A stretch of 64,000 bases of DNA from contig WBMZ01002654.1 of assembly GCA_013400975.1 (NCBI GenBank), forward strand, positions 124,001 to 188,000. The letters are read 5' to 3'. The position numbers and the translations under genes are program-made. The stretch's first letter is position 1. Each line of letters starts with the position of its first letter. Source of the DNA: Atrichornis clamosus. Its lineage: Eukaryota > Chordata > Aves > Passeriformes > Menuridae. Below, piece after piece: positions 26,901 through 38,900 of this stretch. The notes beneath the pieces were generated by a model. The model searched no databases, was not told the DNA's origin, and saw only the letters and a list, made by a program, of their open reading frames with translations.

Positions 26901-29900
26901 TTCTTGGTAGCAGAAGACTGTGGTTGCCAGCATATGATGAGTATTATGATAAAAGCATCACAGCAGGGCAGAGGAGAATAGCTACTAAGTTAAAGCAATG
27001 TGTTTCTCCAAAGGAACTGCACAGTTTTGAAGAATGGCTGCAGCAAATAATGTAATTGCAGAATAGAGATTGACAGACAGCTGATAAATAGGGGCACAAC
27101 TGGCAAAGGAGATAGAGATGTGCTTCTATTTATTTTTTAAGATTGTAGGATTAGTTCAGTCCCGTGCTCCAGAATTTACCAGTTGCTATTCTCAGAGCAG
27201 TCTCACATCCTGAATGTAACTAATATATGAGCAAGACTCATTTCCTATCTACTTACACTGAAATGCCATTACAAAGACTACTAGCAATAGCAACTCAGTA
27301 GACATAAAATCAGCTTGTGTTTCACAGTAACAGCATTTCTAGGGGTATGTCAGTGTTCTCTCAGGAATGTTCAGAATCTGCTGAATCAGAGGTACCCCAT
27401 AGCACCTTTGCTCAGTTTAAACCAAGTCAGACTGAAACCTAAAGTAAAGCAAGGCCTCTTTTCCCTGCTTTTCTACCAAGAAAATGGTGATTCTACAATC
27501 TGAATTCAATTAGCATGGTGTTTGAGTCATGCTTCTGCCTCTTCTTAGCACTTCAGGGACAACAACTAGCTCGAGTGCAAAGGGCAGGCAGATAAGTACA
27601 ACATACATGCAAAGTGCAGATCTAACAGGTGCCATTTTGTATTCTTTCTGATCAATCAAGTGCTTTGCTCAGTCTGATGCCCTTAACAGCTGTTTGTGAA
27701 ATTGCTGCAAATAGGCACCTCAGAACCTGTAGGATTCCATCAGAGCTTGTTTCCTGACAAAAAAGGGGAAACTCATGCTGCTTATCTTTCTGCAGATTTC
27801 TCTGACTGGCAAGGAAAGTTGGTGACAAATACAGAATCTATGTGTATCCTTGCCTATTCTGCTCCTTATCAGCAATGACTCTAAAAGTTCTTGGTTTTGC
27901 CATTCCCTCTTCTAAAACAGAACCATGTCATTGACTGGTGATTGCAGAAGTCTTGGTGGATTAACATAGCCAGAGCACGAAACCAGAGTTCCAGAGAGCT
28001 CAGATATTTTTATATAGAGATATAATTTGAGTTTGACTAAGAGAGTAAAAATAAAGACTAATTTGCAACATTTCCACCCATCCCCTCCCAGAAATTTTAT
28101 CCTGGAAGATGACACAAATTCTTTAAAGAAGTAGAGACTATGGAATTAAGTTTGTGTCTCAAGATTTTAATCAATTGAAAATTAAGGTAGTATTAAATTA
28201 AAATGTGGTATTAAATAGCACATAAATGCATAGGTAGTAAATCACGTAAGGGAGGTTTTTGATTCCCTGGCAGTTACTGCAGTTAAAGTTCAAATAAGCA
28301 TAACAGAGAATATGCAATTAATAATACTGAAGAAATGCTAACATTCATCACTTCCTTTTGCCACATTTTTAATCTATACTTTTTACATATTCTTTTGAAA
28401 TGTTTTTTCTGTTCTACTTGTAGCTTTTAATTATTGATAAGGTGTTGGGTAATACAGTAACATCTAACTCTTTTTTACCAGAATATGCCTACAATTGCTG
28501 TGGTTTTTAGTAATTATGTTTAATCTGGTAGGTCCAGAAATTAATTACCATTACTCTTCACAATAAGAAAGTGAAGTAATCATGATATCAGATACTGTTT
28601 GTGTATTGTAGTTGTATGCTCTTTACTGTGCAAATAATTTGCCATTGTTCACTAAATAAAATAATGATCATTCTTAGCACAAGGCCAGAGGTCCTCTTTG
28701 TATTTCCAACACTGTTTGAAAAAGTCATTAGATTTCCAACTATAGCAGTGAAGATTTTCTTACGAAATTAGTGAAAAACCCCAACTTACATGTGATCTGC
28801 AACAGCAGCCTCTGTGCATGAAAGTGGAAGTCAGTTGAGAGGCTTTGAAGACTTGAATTTCTAAAGTGACTTTGGTGTTGCAGTGCTTCATATTTAGATG
28901 CCTGTCTCACAGGGCAGATCAGATGCTCAGCATTACACTTCCTACAAGGGGATTTGGGAACCTCTGAAAATGAAGTTGGCAGCGGCCACTGTGCTGAGTG
29001 AAGAGCCTCTTAACATGAGATTGTGAAGCGCGAGTGGGCCCTCTTAGGGTCCAGCACTACAGGTAGAAAGATACCGATATCAAATAAATACATAAATGGC
29101 AATCATGGAGTATGAGATCCTTGCAAAAGATGCCTTCCAAAATTGTCACTACAGCAGGAAAAGAACTGCTCCCTTTCTTACCAACACAGCTGGCAGAGAA
29201 GCTGCTCTTCAACACCGTTTCAAACAGTAGTGCTGAGATTCCAGCAGTTTACTGTGCTTTAGTTACTATGCATCAGTTTAGTACCTTGACCCTGTATCTG
29301 CCAGTGCAGAAGGCAAGCCTGATGACCTGTCTGTGAGGTGTTTGGGACAGTATTAAGATGCTGCCACACATTTTCCTCCTCTAGCTTCAGCTCAGCCACT
29401 GGAATTTATTTCATTAGCAAGAGAAATGATACAGCTCTCCAGTCTAAAGATGAGAGCATTCATCTGAGGGAGAGAAACTTCAGTACCTGAAATACCCGAA
29501 CTAATCAGCATGCAAGGGGCTTTAGGTGGTATTGCTCACTACCAATTTTTCAGGGCAAAATATAATGGAAAAACAAGAAACATAACCAAGAAAGAATTTG
29601 TCTCTGCAAGGAGCAAACCAAACACATAGCATCAGAAGTAGAAGAGACTATAAGGAGTCATCTTCTTTTACTAGTTTGGAAATGGATATATTTTAATCCT
29701 TGTAACTGTTAAAAAAAAAAAAATTATTTCTTTCTACAGAAAATCTGAGGTTAGACCTGAAGGTATGTCTTATAGTGTTTTAATCAATGAATTTAAGTAG
29801 TTTAACCTTTTTTACATGGTTTATGGGTCCAGCTCATTTTGCTTGAAAGTTTGTGTTCTGACTTGATGGTGATATTAAGGCAATCATTTTTACTCTCTTA

Positions 29901-32900
29901 AATTGGGATGTATGCTGCTCCTGTACTGGAACAATGGAAACCCTTGAAACTTTCATGTTGTTGTTCAGAAGAATATAAATGGAATAGAAAACATAACCAT
30001 GTTTAAATTACCCTTGTAGTTAGAGAATATAAAGTTGCTGGGATTCAGTCAACAGCAAAATGCTATACAAGGGAAGCTACTGTTGGCTGAAAATTAAGAT
30101 GTTTGCTTCTACCTTCATTTAACCGAGCTCATCCCTGTGAAGCTTTCATGTGTGAAGAAATACATTATTCACACTCCTTAGATACAACAGCATTGTGGTT
30201 CAGCCTAAAAAATTAACAAAATTACCATTCAATGCCTGCCTGAGCTTAATAATCAGCCTTGTTAACCCCTTTAACCTTCACTGCATCTATTCTGAAAGAA
30301 AAACATGTTTCTAAGAGGATTAGCATTTTCTGACTTCTTGCCTTGGATAGGTTGAATAAACGAGTATTTCTGAAGTTCAAGAGAGAATGTGTGGAAAGCT
30401 GCAATCTGTAAACTCCTGACAGTAGATAACATAACAGGAGGTAACATTCAAATACACACCGTGATGACTCAAAGCATAACTTATCCATAGACATGAGCAT
30501 GTTTTTGCAAACTTCTCTGTGGGTGCAGGCACAATTATCTTCCAGCTACTGTTACCATACGTCAGGTACAGGCTGCCACATATGCATTTGTGCTGGCAAA
30601 GTCAGCTGTGGATGTATACTTGCTTGAGGCAAAGTTAAAGAGGGTGATGTAAATGTGAGTATGTGAGAGAGCTGCTTTGAACTGAGACAGCTGATTTTGC
30701 CTTCAGCAGAAAAAGGAGTACTTGTATTCTGATTGTGTTAGTAGAGCTGTAGTGATGCTATTCTTCTGCTACATGCAGCACTGAGCAATAGGAGATGATA
30801 GTATTGAATCAGACACAGTTACATGGACATGTTCCTGTCATATGTTACTGGACATGTTGGAAGGCCCCAGGTAGTCCTAGCCACTTCAGCTTGCTCTTAT
30901 TTTTAACTTCTTTAGAAATATAACCATTGCTATTTATTACTGTCTTTTAAATGGAAACCAACTACCTTAATTAACTTCATCAATGCTCCTAGAAAACTTA
31001 GAGTGAATGCTCTTCATGATCTTGATGTCATATCACTTGGGTGATTTTAGTTTTAATGCAGTTTTTGCTATTTTTATTATTAATTTTCCATCACAAGCAC
31101 TCTGATCAGTTTTGATGATGTTTGCAGTGGAGGCTGCTGCATTGAATTAGACTAGGTCAGCATCCATTCTGTAGCCCATGGCTTAATGAAGTTTGCATTT
31201 GTCTGTCTTTGTGAATGAGGAAAAGTAGAGACTGGTGGATGCCCACCCTGAATGCAAATACAAATATTTTAAAGTTGTTCTGGTCTCAAATCATCCAGAT
31301 TGTTCTGAGAAGTGCTGAGGTGGGGCCATGTCACAGGACAAGTAGGAACTTCAGACAAGCCCTGCCTTAGCCTCAGATTTTGACAACAGTTTGAATTTAA
31401 GAAATCACTCTGGCCTGCAAGTTCTAAGGATGGCAGATCAGATCTATTTATAAAATGAATTATTTGTTAAACAGACAGGAAATAAGAGGTGAAACATCTT
31501 AATCAGAGTTACTTCTTGCACAGTATAAAACTAAAAAGAACTACTAGTAGCTTACAGCATAACATAAACCAGTCCACAATATTAAGGCACCTATAGTAAA
31601 GCTAGCAAAAGAAATAGTATTGATTAGGAGTCGAATGTAACTTACCACAGAAATGATGATAATGTACACAGATTCTTTCACTTAACCTCTGTGCGAGTAA
31701 CTGCCAAGCAGGCATCCCTACTCACGGGAGAAACTCCATGAATTTCCATGGAATGTGTAGAGGATTTCTGCTTTGTGAAAGTTTGGTGTCATTTTTGTAG
31801 TTGGTATGCGTGTGTGTCAGTCAGAAGCCCAGCTTGTCTTTCCGATCTCACTTTGACAGTAAGATGTTTATTGGCAGTTGGGAGATACTAGACCACTGTT
31901 AACCCCATGACACCAAAATAACTCTGGTTAACAGGCAACAGATAAGCTCTTGTGGGGGCGAGGTGCCCTGCTACATTTCACCCCTTGACTGCCGTTAGTC
32001 CTTTACCTCATGAACTGGTAGTGCAGGTACCTCTTGCCTTCATGCCATAAAAGCATCCACTGCATATGTGCACGTTATTGCTGAGTGTGTTGATATACAT
32101 TGATCCCCTAAGCTTTACTACTTCTTTAACTCATGTAGATAAAAAACTGTTAACTGTGTTATTGATTCTGATGAGAAACACATGCTCTTGCTTTAGTTCA
32201 TGTGTTTCCAGAATTGGTGGTATTTTCACATATTGGATTATGTAACATACACACACACATATACATATAATAATTACTAATGACAAGATAAAACTTTAAA
32301 TCTAGAGTGTTCATGGTAGTTGGGGGCGATCCAAACAAGTCATTTTACTTGTGTTGTTACCAGTCTGTGTAGATCAGAATGTCCCCCATCCCTTAAGTTT
32401 TAAAATCATAGGAAAGATGAGATACAAATCAGGATCAAGGAAAAGTTCATGGAGTTAATCTTTCAGTTGCAGAGATTGGAGGAGTTCAGTAGGTGGTTAA
32501 GTGACTCCCTTCACTTCCATTCATGCTTCTTAGTACAGTGTTCTTCTTCAGTGAAGTTCAGCATTTTACATACTCCTTGCTCAACGTATCAAGTGTCAGA
32601 CAATTGTACAATAACCCAAACAAATACACATATGCTATTTATTAGTCTGGTTGCCTCAGGAGAATCAAATATGTAATAAAACTCAAATTGTTCCAATCTA
32701 ATCAGGATGTTACTCCAGTCAGGAATTTTATACTTTACCCTGAGGAGGTAGGAAGATTCCATAATCAAACAAAAGTTCAAGTTTCATTCAGGAAGAAATC
32801 TTTTCCACCCACTGTGACAACCAGACTGTAGATACAAGCATTCTAAAGCAATACTTAGAGAAAACTCATATACACTGCAGAACTATTGAGACAAAACATA

Positions 32901-35900
32901 TGCAAATACTAATCAAAACAATTAAAAATTATGAAATTATCTAGTACCTTAACAATACTGATCAAGATTTTTAATACTGTGTAAATAAACTTAAGTAGGA
33001 TAGTCTCCCATCCTTCTGAGACCCTTTAGCAAAAATTTGTTTTGTCAGATTTACACATCCTATTTTGCAAATTTGGAATATAATCCATGTAACAGCCATT
33101 AATGTCAGAACTATGATAATTATGCCAATCAGTTTTCTCATGGTCACATTTAAATTTGGAATCCATGATGTTATCCAATCAAATATATCTTCCCCTTAAT
33201 TTTTTCATATTTCATGAAAGATACTGGTGTTCTAATGTCTCCCAGATCAGTCTGTATTCTTAGAGTCTGATCTAGTATACGTAGCAACTGATGTTGATAA
33301 CTGTGCACACACCACCTTTGGAAGCCAAAAGCAAATCCAAAGCCATTTGATTTTGTTGAGCTACCTTTGAAAGACTGGTTATTTCTTATTGCAAGACACT
33401 GACTGCATCATTTGTCTGATTTTATATTTATTTGATAACTCTGGATATGTTCACTATAGCCTTTTCCAATTCAGGCACTCTTAACTGTGGTGAGAATCTT
33501 CTCATAAACTTGTGGAATCTAGAGGATCTCTCAACTAAGGGATTTAAATTTTGTTTGTGTCTTGTTATAAAAGATCGTAGGTGTCCTCTGAGGAATTCTA
33601 ATTTATCGATAATATCTATTTCTGACACTACAGTTCCAATGCTGCCTATTCCTTGCCATTTAGAGAGTAGAGCTTTTCTAGCTTGATTTCCGCAAAGCCG
33701 ATGATTCCCATATTGTCTGGAATAGGCCCCAATGTTATCTAAATTGCTTGTTCCTGTTACCTCTTAATATGAGGGACCCTTGGGATAATTCCCTACCATT
33801 ATTCCTTGGTTACACTCAGGTAACTCCATTTTTTGGTGTGAAGCCACTCCTGGTCACTTTAGGCATCTGTGGGTTTTGGGCTATCTCTCTTCCCAGAAGG
33901 ACCATCACTCCAGCTGGAGGAAGACCATTGGAAAATACGTTTGGTGTTGGAATTCCCATCTTCCGAATACTTTCATCTGAATGAATGGGAAACTGAGAAC
34001 AAATCCAGCAGTTACTGCGGTTTGTTATCAGTGTCCCAGCTTGCATTAGCTCTAGGTGTGAATTTCTCTTCCAAGGGTTGGGTAGTATTTATTCTATGTG
34101 TGTTTTATTAGAGTGGCCCTTAGGAAAAAAGACATTGCTCTCTTTTCTTTTTTTATAATTGTTAGTTGCAAGGTTGAAAACATTGGCCTGTAAAGATGTA
34201 AACCATATAATGGTTGTTGCTTTAGAATTTCTGATTCTATTGTAGCTTTAGCTACAGAAGATTTATTAGTTACTGTGCTGTCCAGTATGGTCCCTCTATG
34301 TCCAGAACTGGCTTTATTCACTTCCAGGAGTCCAGGAGTCTCTGTCAATATCCTTCACAGCCGTGTAGGTAGTCAACAATCCTTTCCACTGCTGCTTCAG
34401 TGGCTCCTTGTCTCACATCTGGATACACACATAGTTTTCTGTCTGTTGAGGATATACTTGAACATCCAAGGTTATTAGAGAAACTAAACCAACAGAACTT
34501 AGGCAATGATAAAGGTGTTTTTCCCACAGAGAGTTACGGCAGCAATTCTGTTTCTGTCCTCTAGTTTCAAGCACAGCGCTATACTCACTACCGCCATATG
34601 GGGGCGGTGTAGGAGCAGTTTGCAAGGCTTCATTGAGAAACCCTTGTTTTGTGGAGAGCATAAAACTAACTTGTACAAAGACAAGAGCAGTTCAGAAAGT
34701 GGGGAATACCCGTCAGAAACTGATTCTGTGTTGGTGGCCATTAGAATCAATAGCCACCCAGGTCATCAGTCCTTGATTGTCCAACAGAATCATAGATGCT
34801 ATCTCAGTTTGGGGTAACTTGACCATGACTGGTTGGCCCACCTTTAAGTTGTCCTGAAAAGCTTCAATTTTATCATTTGGAGCTGTTTCAAAAGGCATAG
34901 GGCTCTAGAAAGCTCATGAAACAGGACTACCCATTGGTCCATATCGGTTATTTGATATAACACGGAGGGTAACCTTTTATCCTATCCAGAGTCATGTGGC
35001 CTAAAGTAGCACTTTAGCAAATGACTGCATGCTCCATGATCCCATTTGCTTGGGGATAATAAGGTGTATGAAAAACCCATGTATTACCTTATTTTTTGGC
35101 CCAATTTTGTACCATCACACTGGTGAAGTGTGATCCGTTATCACTCTATGTAGAGTCTGGGACAGGGAGACTGGAAAATGAGTTACTGAGTCTTGAAATA
35201 GTAGCTTTTGCATCAGCGTGCCTGCTTTTAGTGGCAGCTAACACTCCAGATACCACTTCCACACCTGTTAGTATGTGCTTGCAACCATTAGACGAATTCA
35301 GAGGTTGAATATAGTCTATTTTCCAAGTGGACCAGAGCGTTTTGTTGCCTTTGATATGTAAAGGTAGTGGCAGGTCTGGATGATTTTGTCCAAGTTTCAG
35401 TTGACACTGGGGACGCTGTGTGAGAATGCCTTTACACATCTTCATGGTCAGTGGCCAGCCTCTGCTTCCGTGCTTCAAAAAGTAGAGCTTCCTGTCCAGT
35501 ATGCCCTAATTTACAATGTAACCATTCACTCAGTTGATACCAATGTTTTGAATCTTCCAACTGATCAGTTTTTATCTTTCTGATTTTTGTCAGGTGATCC
35601 ACCTTGTTGTTCCAATAAGTCTGTAAAGCTTGGTCATTTGCATGAGCTTTGACCCATCCTATGTAGACTGGTCGGGATTGAGCCTACAACAACAACCATT
35701 TCCAGCCTTCCTTCTGCCAGACCTCTTTTCCATTTACTTGTCAATCTGATGCTTCCCACTGACACAACGACTGTGTGGCACCAGTCCAGACTGCAGTGTG
35801 TTTGACTGAGGCATCAGTGAAACAAACGTCTATAACTGTAGAGTCTGAAATGAATGCAGGAGCATCCAGTGTAGGACTAGGTTTATATGGCTGTTGTAAA

Positions 35901-38900
35901 GCTAACATGTCTGGAGTCACAGCAGTCTGTAATTTTTTAGGTTTTGTTGGCCCTTCAGTGACATCCATTTGATCTGCGACCCCTGAGATACATACATACT
36001 ATTTGTGCACTGTTGGTCTTTGTGCAATTCCCTCTGGCAGAGCACTGCCTTTCTTAATGCTGTCTAACAGATTGAAAGGTCCTTGGGTTTTTACAGGCTG
36101 ATGCTGTGGAATTTCTTCTACTTGTTTAAGAGCTTGGGTCAGAGATAATAATCTATTTTCAGTATCCTTTAGTGCTGTGGAACTGAGTCCTACTGGTTGT
36201 TTTGGTCCATGCAGCCCTTTCTGAAACATGTTACAGTAAGTTTCATGTTCAGCAAAACCCCAGTCAGATATTACAGGATGACTGGGATGAACTGGCCCAA
36301 GTGATTGATACATTTTCAACTCTGCTATCAGCATTTGCAAAGCCTATTTGTGACTGTCAAGCCATTCCCAGTTTTGATTTTTTCCTCATTAATGTATGCA
36401 AGGTCTTACTGTTCTAGAAAATGCAGGAACGTGATTTCTCCAGTATCCCAAAGTGCCCATGATCATTTGAAGTTCCTTTTTACTAGTGGGGGTGGATATA
36501 GCTTCTAATTTTTTAATGGTTTCATCTGGAATTACAGCTTGGCCTGCTACCCACCAGGTTCCCAGATATTTCACATCCTTAGAGGGACTTTGGCACTTAA
36601 CTTAAGGCACTTCTATGCTCTCTTCATTTAATCTATTCCATATATCCTGTGGTGTTGTTCTTACTGTACTTTCTTCCTCACCTCCTACCAACACATCATC
36701 AAATGTACTGATAAATCTGTACTTTTTTCTGAATTTTTATTGGTAGAAGGAGTTCAGCTAAAGCATTGTGTACTGTCATGGTGAGTGCTTATACCCTTAG
36801 GACAGGCAATTGGAGGTATGTGGTGTTCCTTCCCAAGTGAATGCAAATTTGGGTTTATCTTCTTGAACTGGGACCATAAAAACTGTGTCTTTTATATCCA
36901 AAACTGCCATCCATTTATGTGGCTGTACCTGCAGTATAGCAGTGGGGTTTGCAGTATTTGGGATGGCTTTAGTGAGCGATTCTGTGTCAGCATTAACCCT
37001 TCAATAATCAATTGTTAAACGCCAGCTCCTGTCTGCCTTTTTTTTCCCCAGTGGCCAAACAGGAGATTGTAAGCAAAATTCATTTTATATATCATGCCTC
37101 TTTGTTCTAAATTTTTAATTACTTCAAAACAGATTTTGTCAGTGTAACAGATAATACTTTTTCTGTTAAAGCCAGTTACACAATTAAAAAAAAAAAATTT
37201 TTTAAACTTCAGTTTAGTTTTTTGGCTGCCTTAGGAAGTAATCAAAGATTTTGAGCCCCAGTTGTCAATTAAGAATTTTAAAGGTTGTCTCTTCACTCCT
37301 ACAGCCACATAAACACAGGGGCTGTCCTTATCAGAAAACCACTGAAATGCAAGAATGTGCTGGATGGAGGCCCAAAGTTCACCCAGCATTTAAGGTTTAT
37401 TTTTCCTGCAGTTTTGCAAAGGAACTGGAAGTGGGGTTTTTTTTAATGTTAAAGATTTGAGTTTAAATCTATTGCTTTTCCCCCACACTCTGCCTGGGCT
37501 AACTCTGCTATCACATTGTTAGGTTGTTTCCTTAAGCAGCTCTAGGTATTCCTAAAGCCAATGCAGTTCTCCATAATTCATTTCTTTCGGATGGGTGGTG
37601 TTTAACAGTTCTGATCTGTTTTTTAGGGGGATTCTACATTCCAGGACTTGGGTTTCTTTTGTGATATTACCAGCCCATTTCTCTCACATGGTTTACTACA
37701 TGATGCAGGAATTCTGCCCACATAGGGATCAGTCTCCTTGGGACTAGTAGGTCTTGTAAAACTTCATTATACATTGCATCTCTTTTGATTGCATCTGGTC
37801 TCTCCACCAAATAATCTTTTAGCATAGTTGGAGCTCCTCTCACCAGAGGTCTTATCATGTTAGGATCTACCTCTGCAGAGATTGGAATATCTCCAACTAT
37901 ACGTCTGTGCATTGTGTGCAGACAGGTGGCTTTTGTAACAGCAGTAGAGATGTCATTAACTGACTGCAGAGGGATTGTGGCTGGATCCCCTCCATAATAT
38001 TTACAGTTTTTTCATCACTAATTTCATCAGGACTTTCCCAGATATCACCATACTGGTGACATGACATGATACCAGTTTTCAGGTTATTTTAATAATATCA
38101 GTTCTAATTTTCCTTCCAAGGTTTTTATCTTTCCCTTGGATTATTTTAAAAGTTGTTTCAATTTGTCATTTTGGTTTTGTAGAGACCTATATGCTTTCTT
38201 TCCTTTATTTCATTTCTCAGATTATGGGTTTCTTTTATCATCTGTTCCCTCCAGTAACATGCAGATTTTAAACATAATGCCAGTGCATGACAAATAATGG
38301 TTTTTCCTTTTTTATCTTTCAGTGATCCTTGTTTTCCATCTATTTCCTCTTTTATTTTTATTCCTCTCATACCAGTTGTCTACTGGCTAAGGATTGTCAG
38401 TTTCGGTATGAACACTGCCTCTGTAGGTAATCTGCTAAACCTTTGATCTGTTTCTCAAAATTGTTTGCCATCCTACCTTTGACTAGGCCAAAAAATGTCA
38501 TGGATCGAGTGGGAGGTTCAAACAAGCCCTGCCTTAGCCTCAGATTTTGACAACAATATGAATTTAAGAAATCACTCTGGCCCACAAGCTCTAAGGATGG
38601 CAGAGCAGGTCTATTTATAAAATGGATTATTTATCAAACAGACAGGAGATAACAGATGAAAGATCTTAATCAGAGTTACTTCCTGCACAGTATATAACTA
38701 AAACTAATAAAACCTACTGGTAGGTTACAGCATAACATAAACTAGTGCACAGCATCAAGGTACCTATATTAAAGCTAGCAAAAAAAATTGTATTGATTAG
38801 GAATTGAATGTAACTTACCACAGAAATGATGATAACGTACACAGATTCTTTCACCTGACCTCTGGGGAAGTAACCATGAAGCCAAGCATCCCTACTCACA

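Noticed and set aside
28840..28990. Possible ancient repeat with 'gacttgaatttctaaagtgac' words
   Set aside because: Only loose similarity to old amniote repeats; not enough to call.
38480..38495. Primer-binding site for a named tRNA
   Set aside because: A TGG-starting stretch lies about 5 bases inside the 5' LTR, but I could not match it to a tRNA 3' end with confidence.
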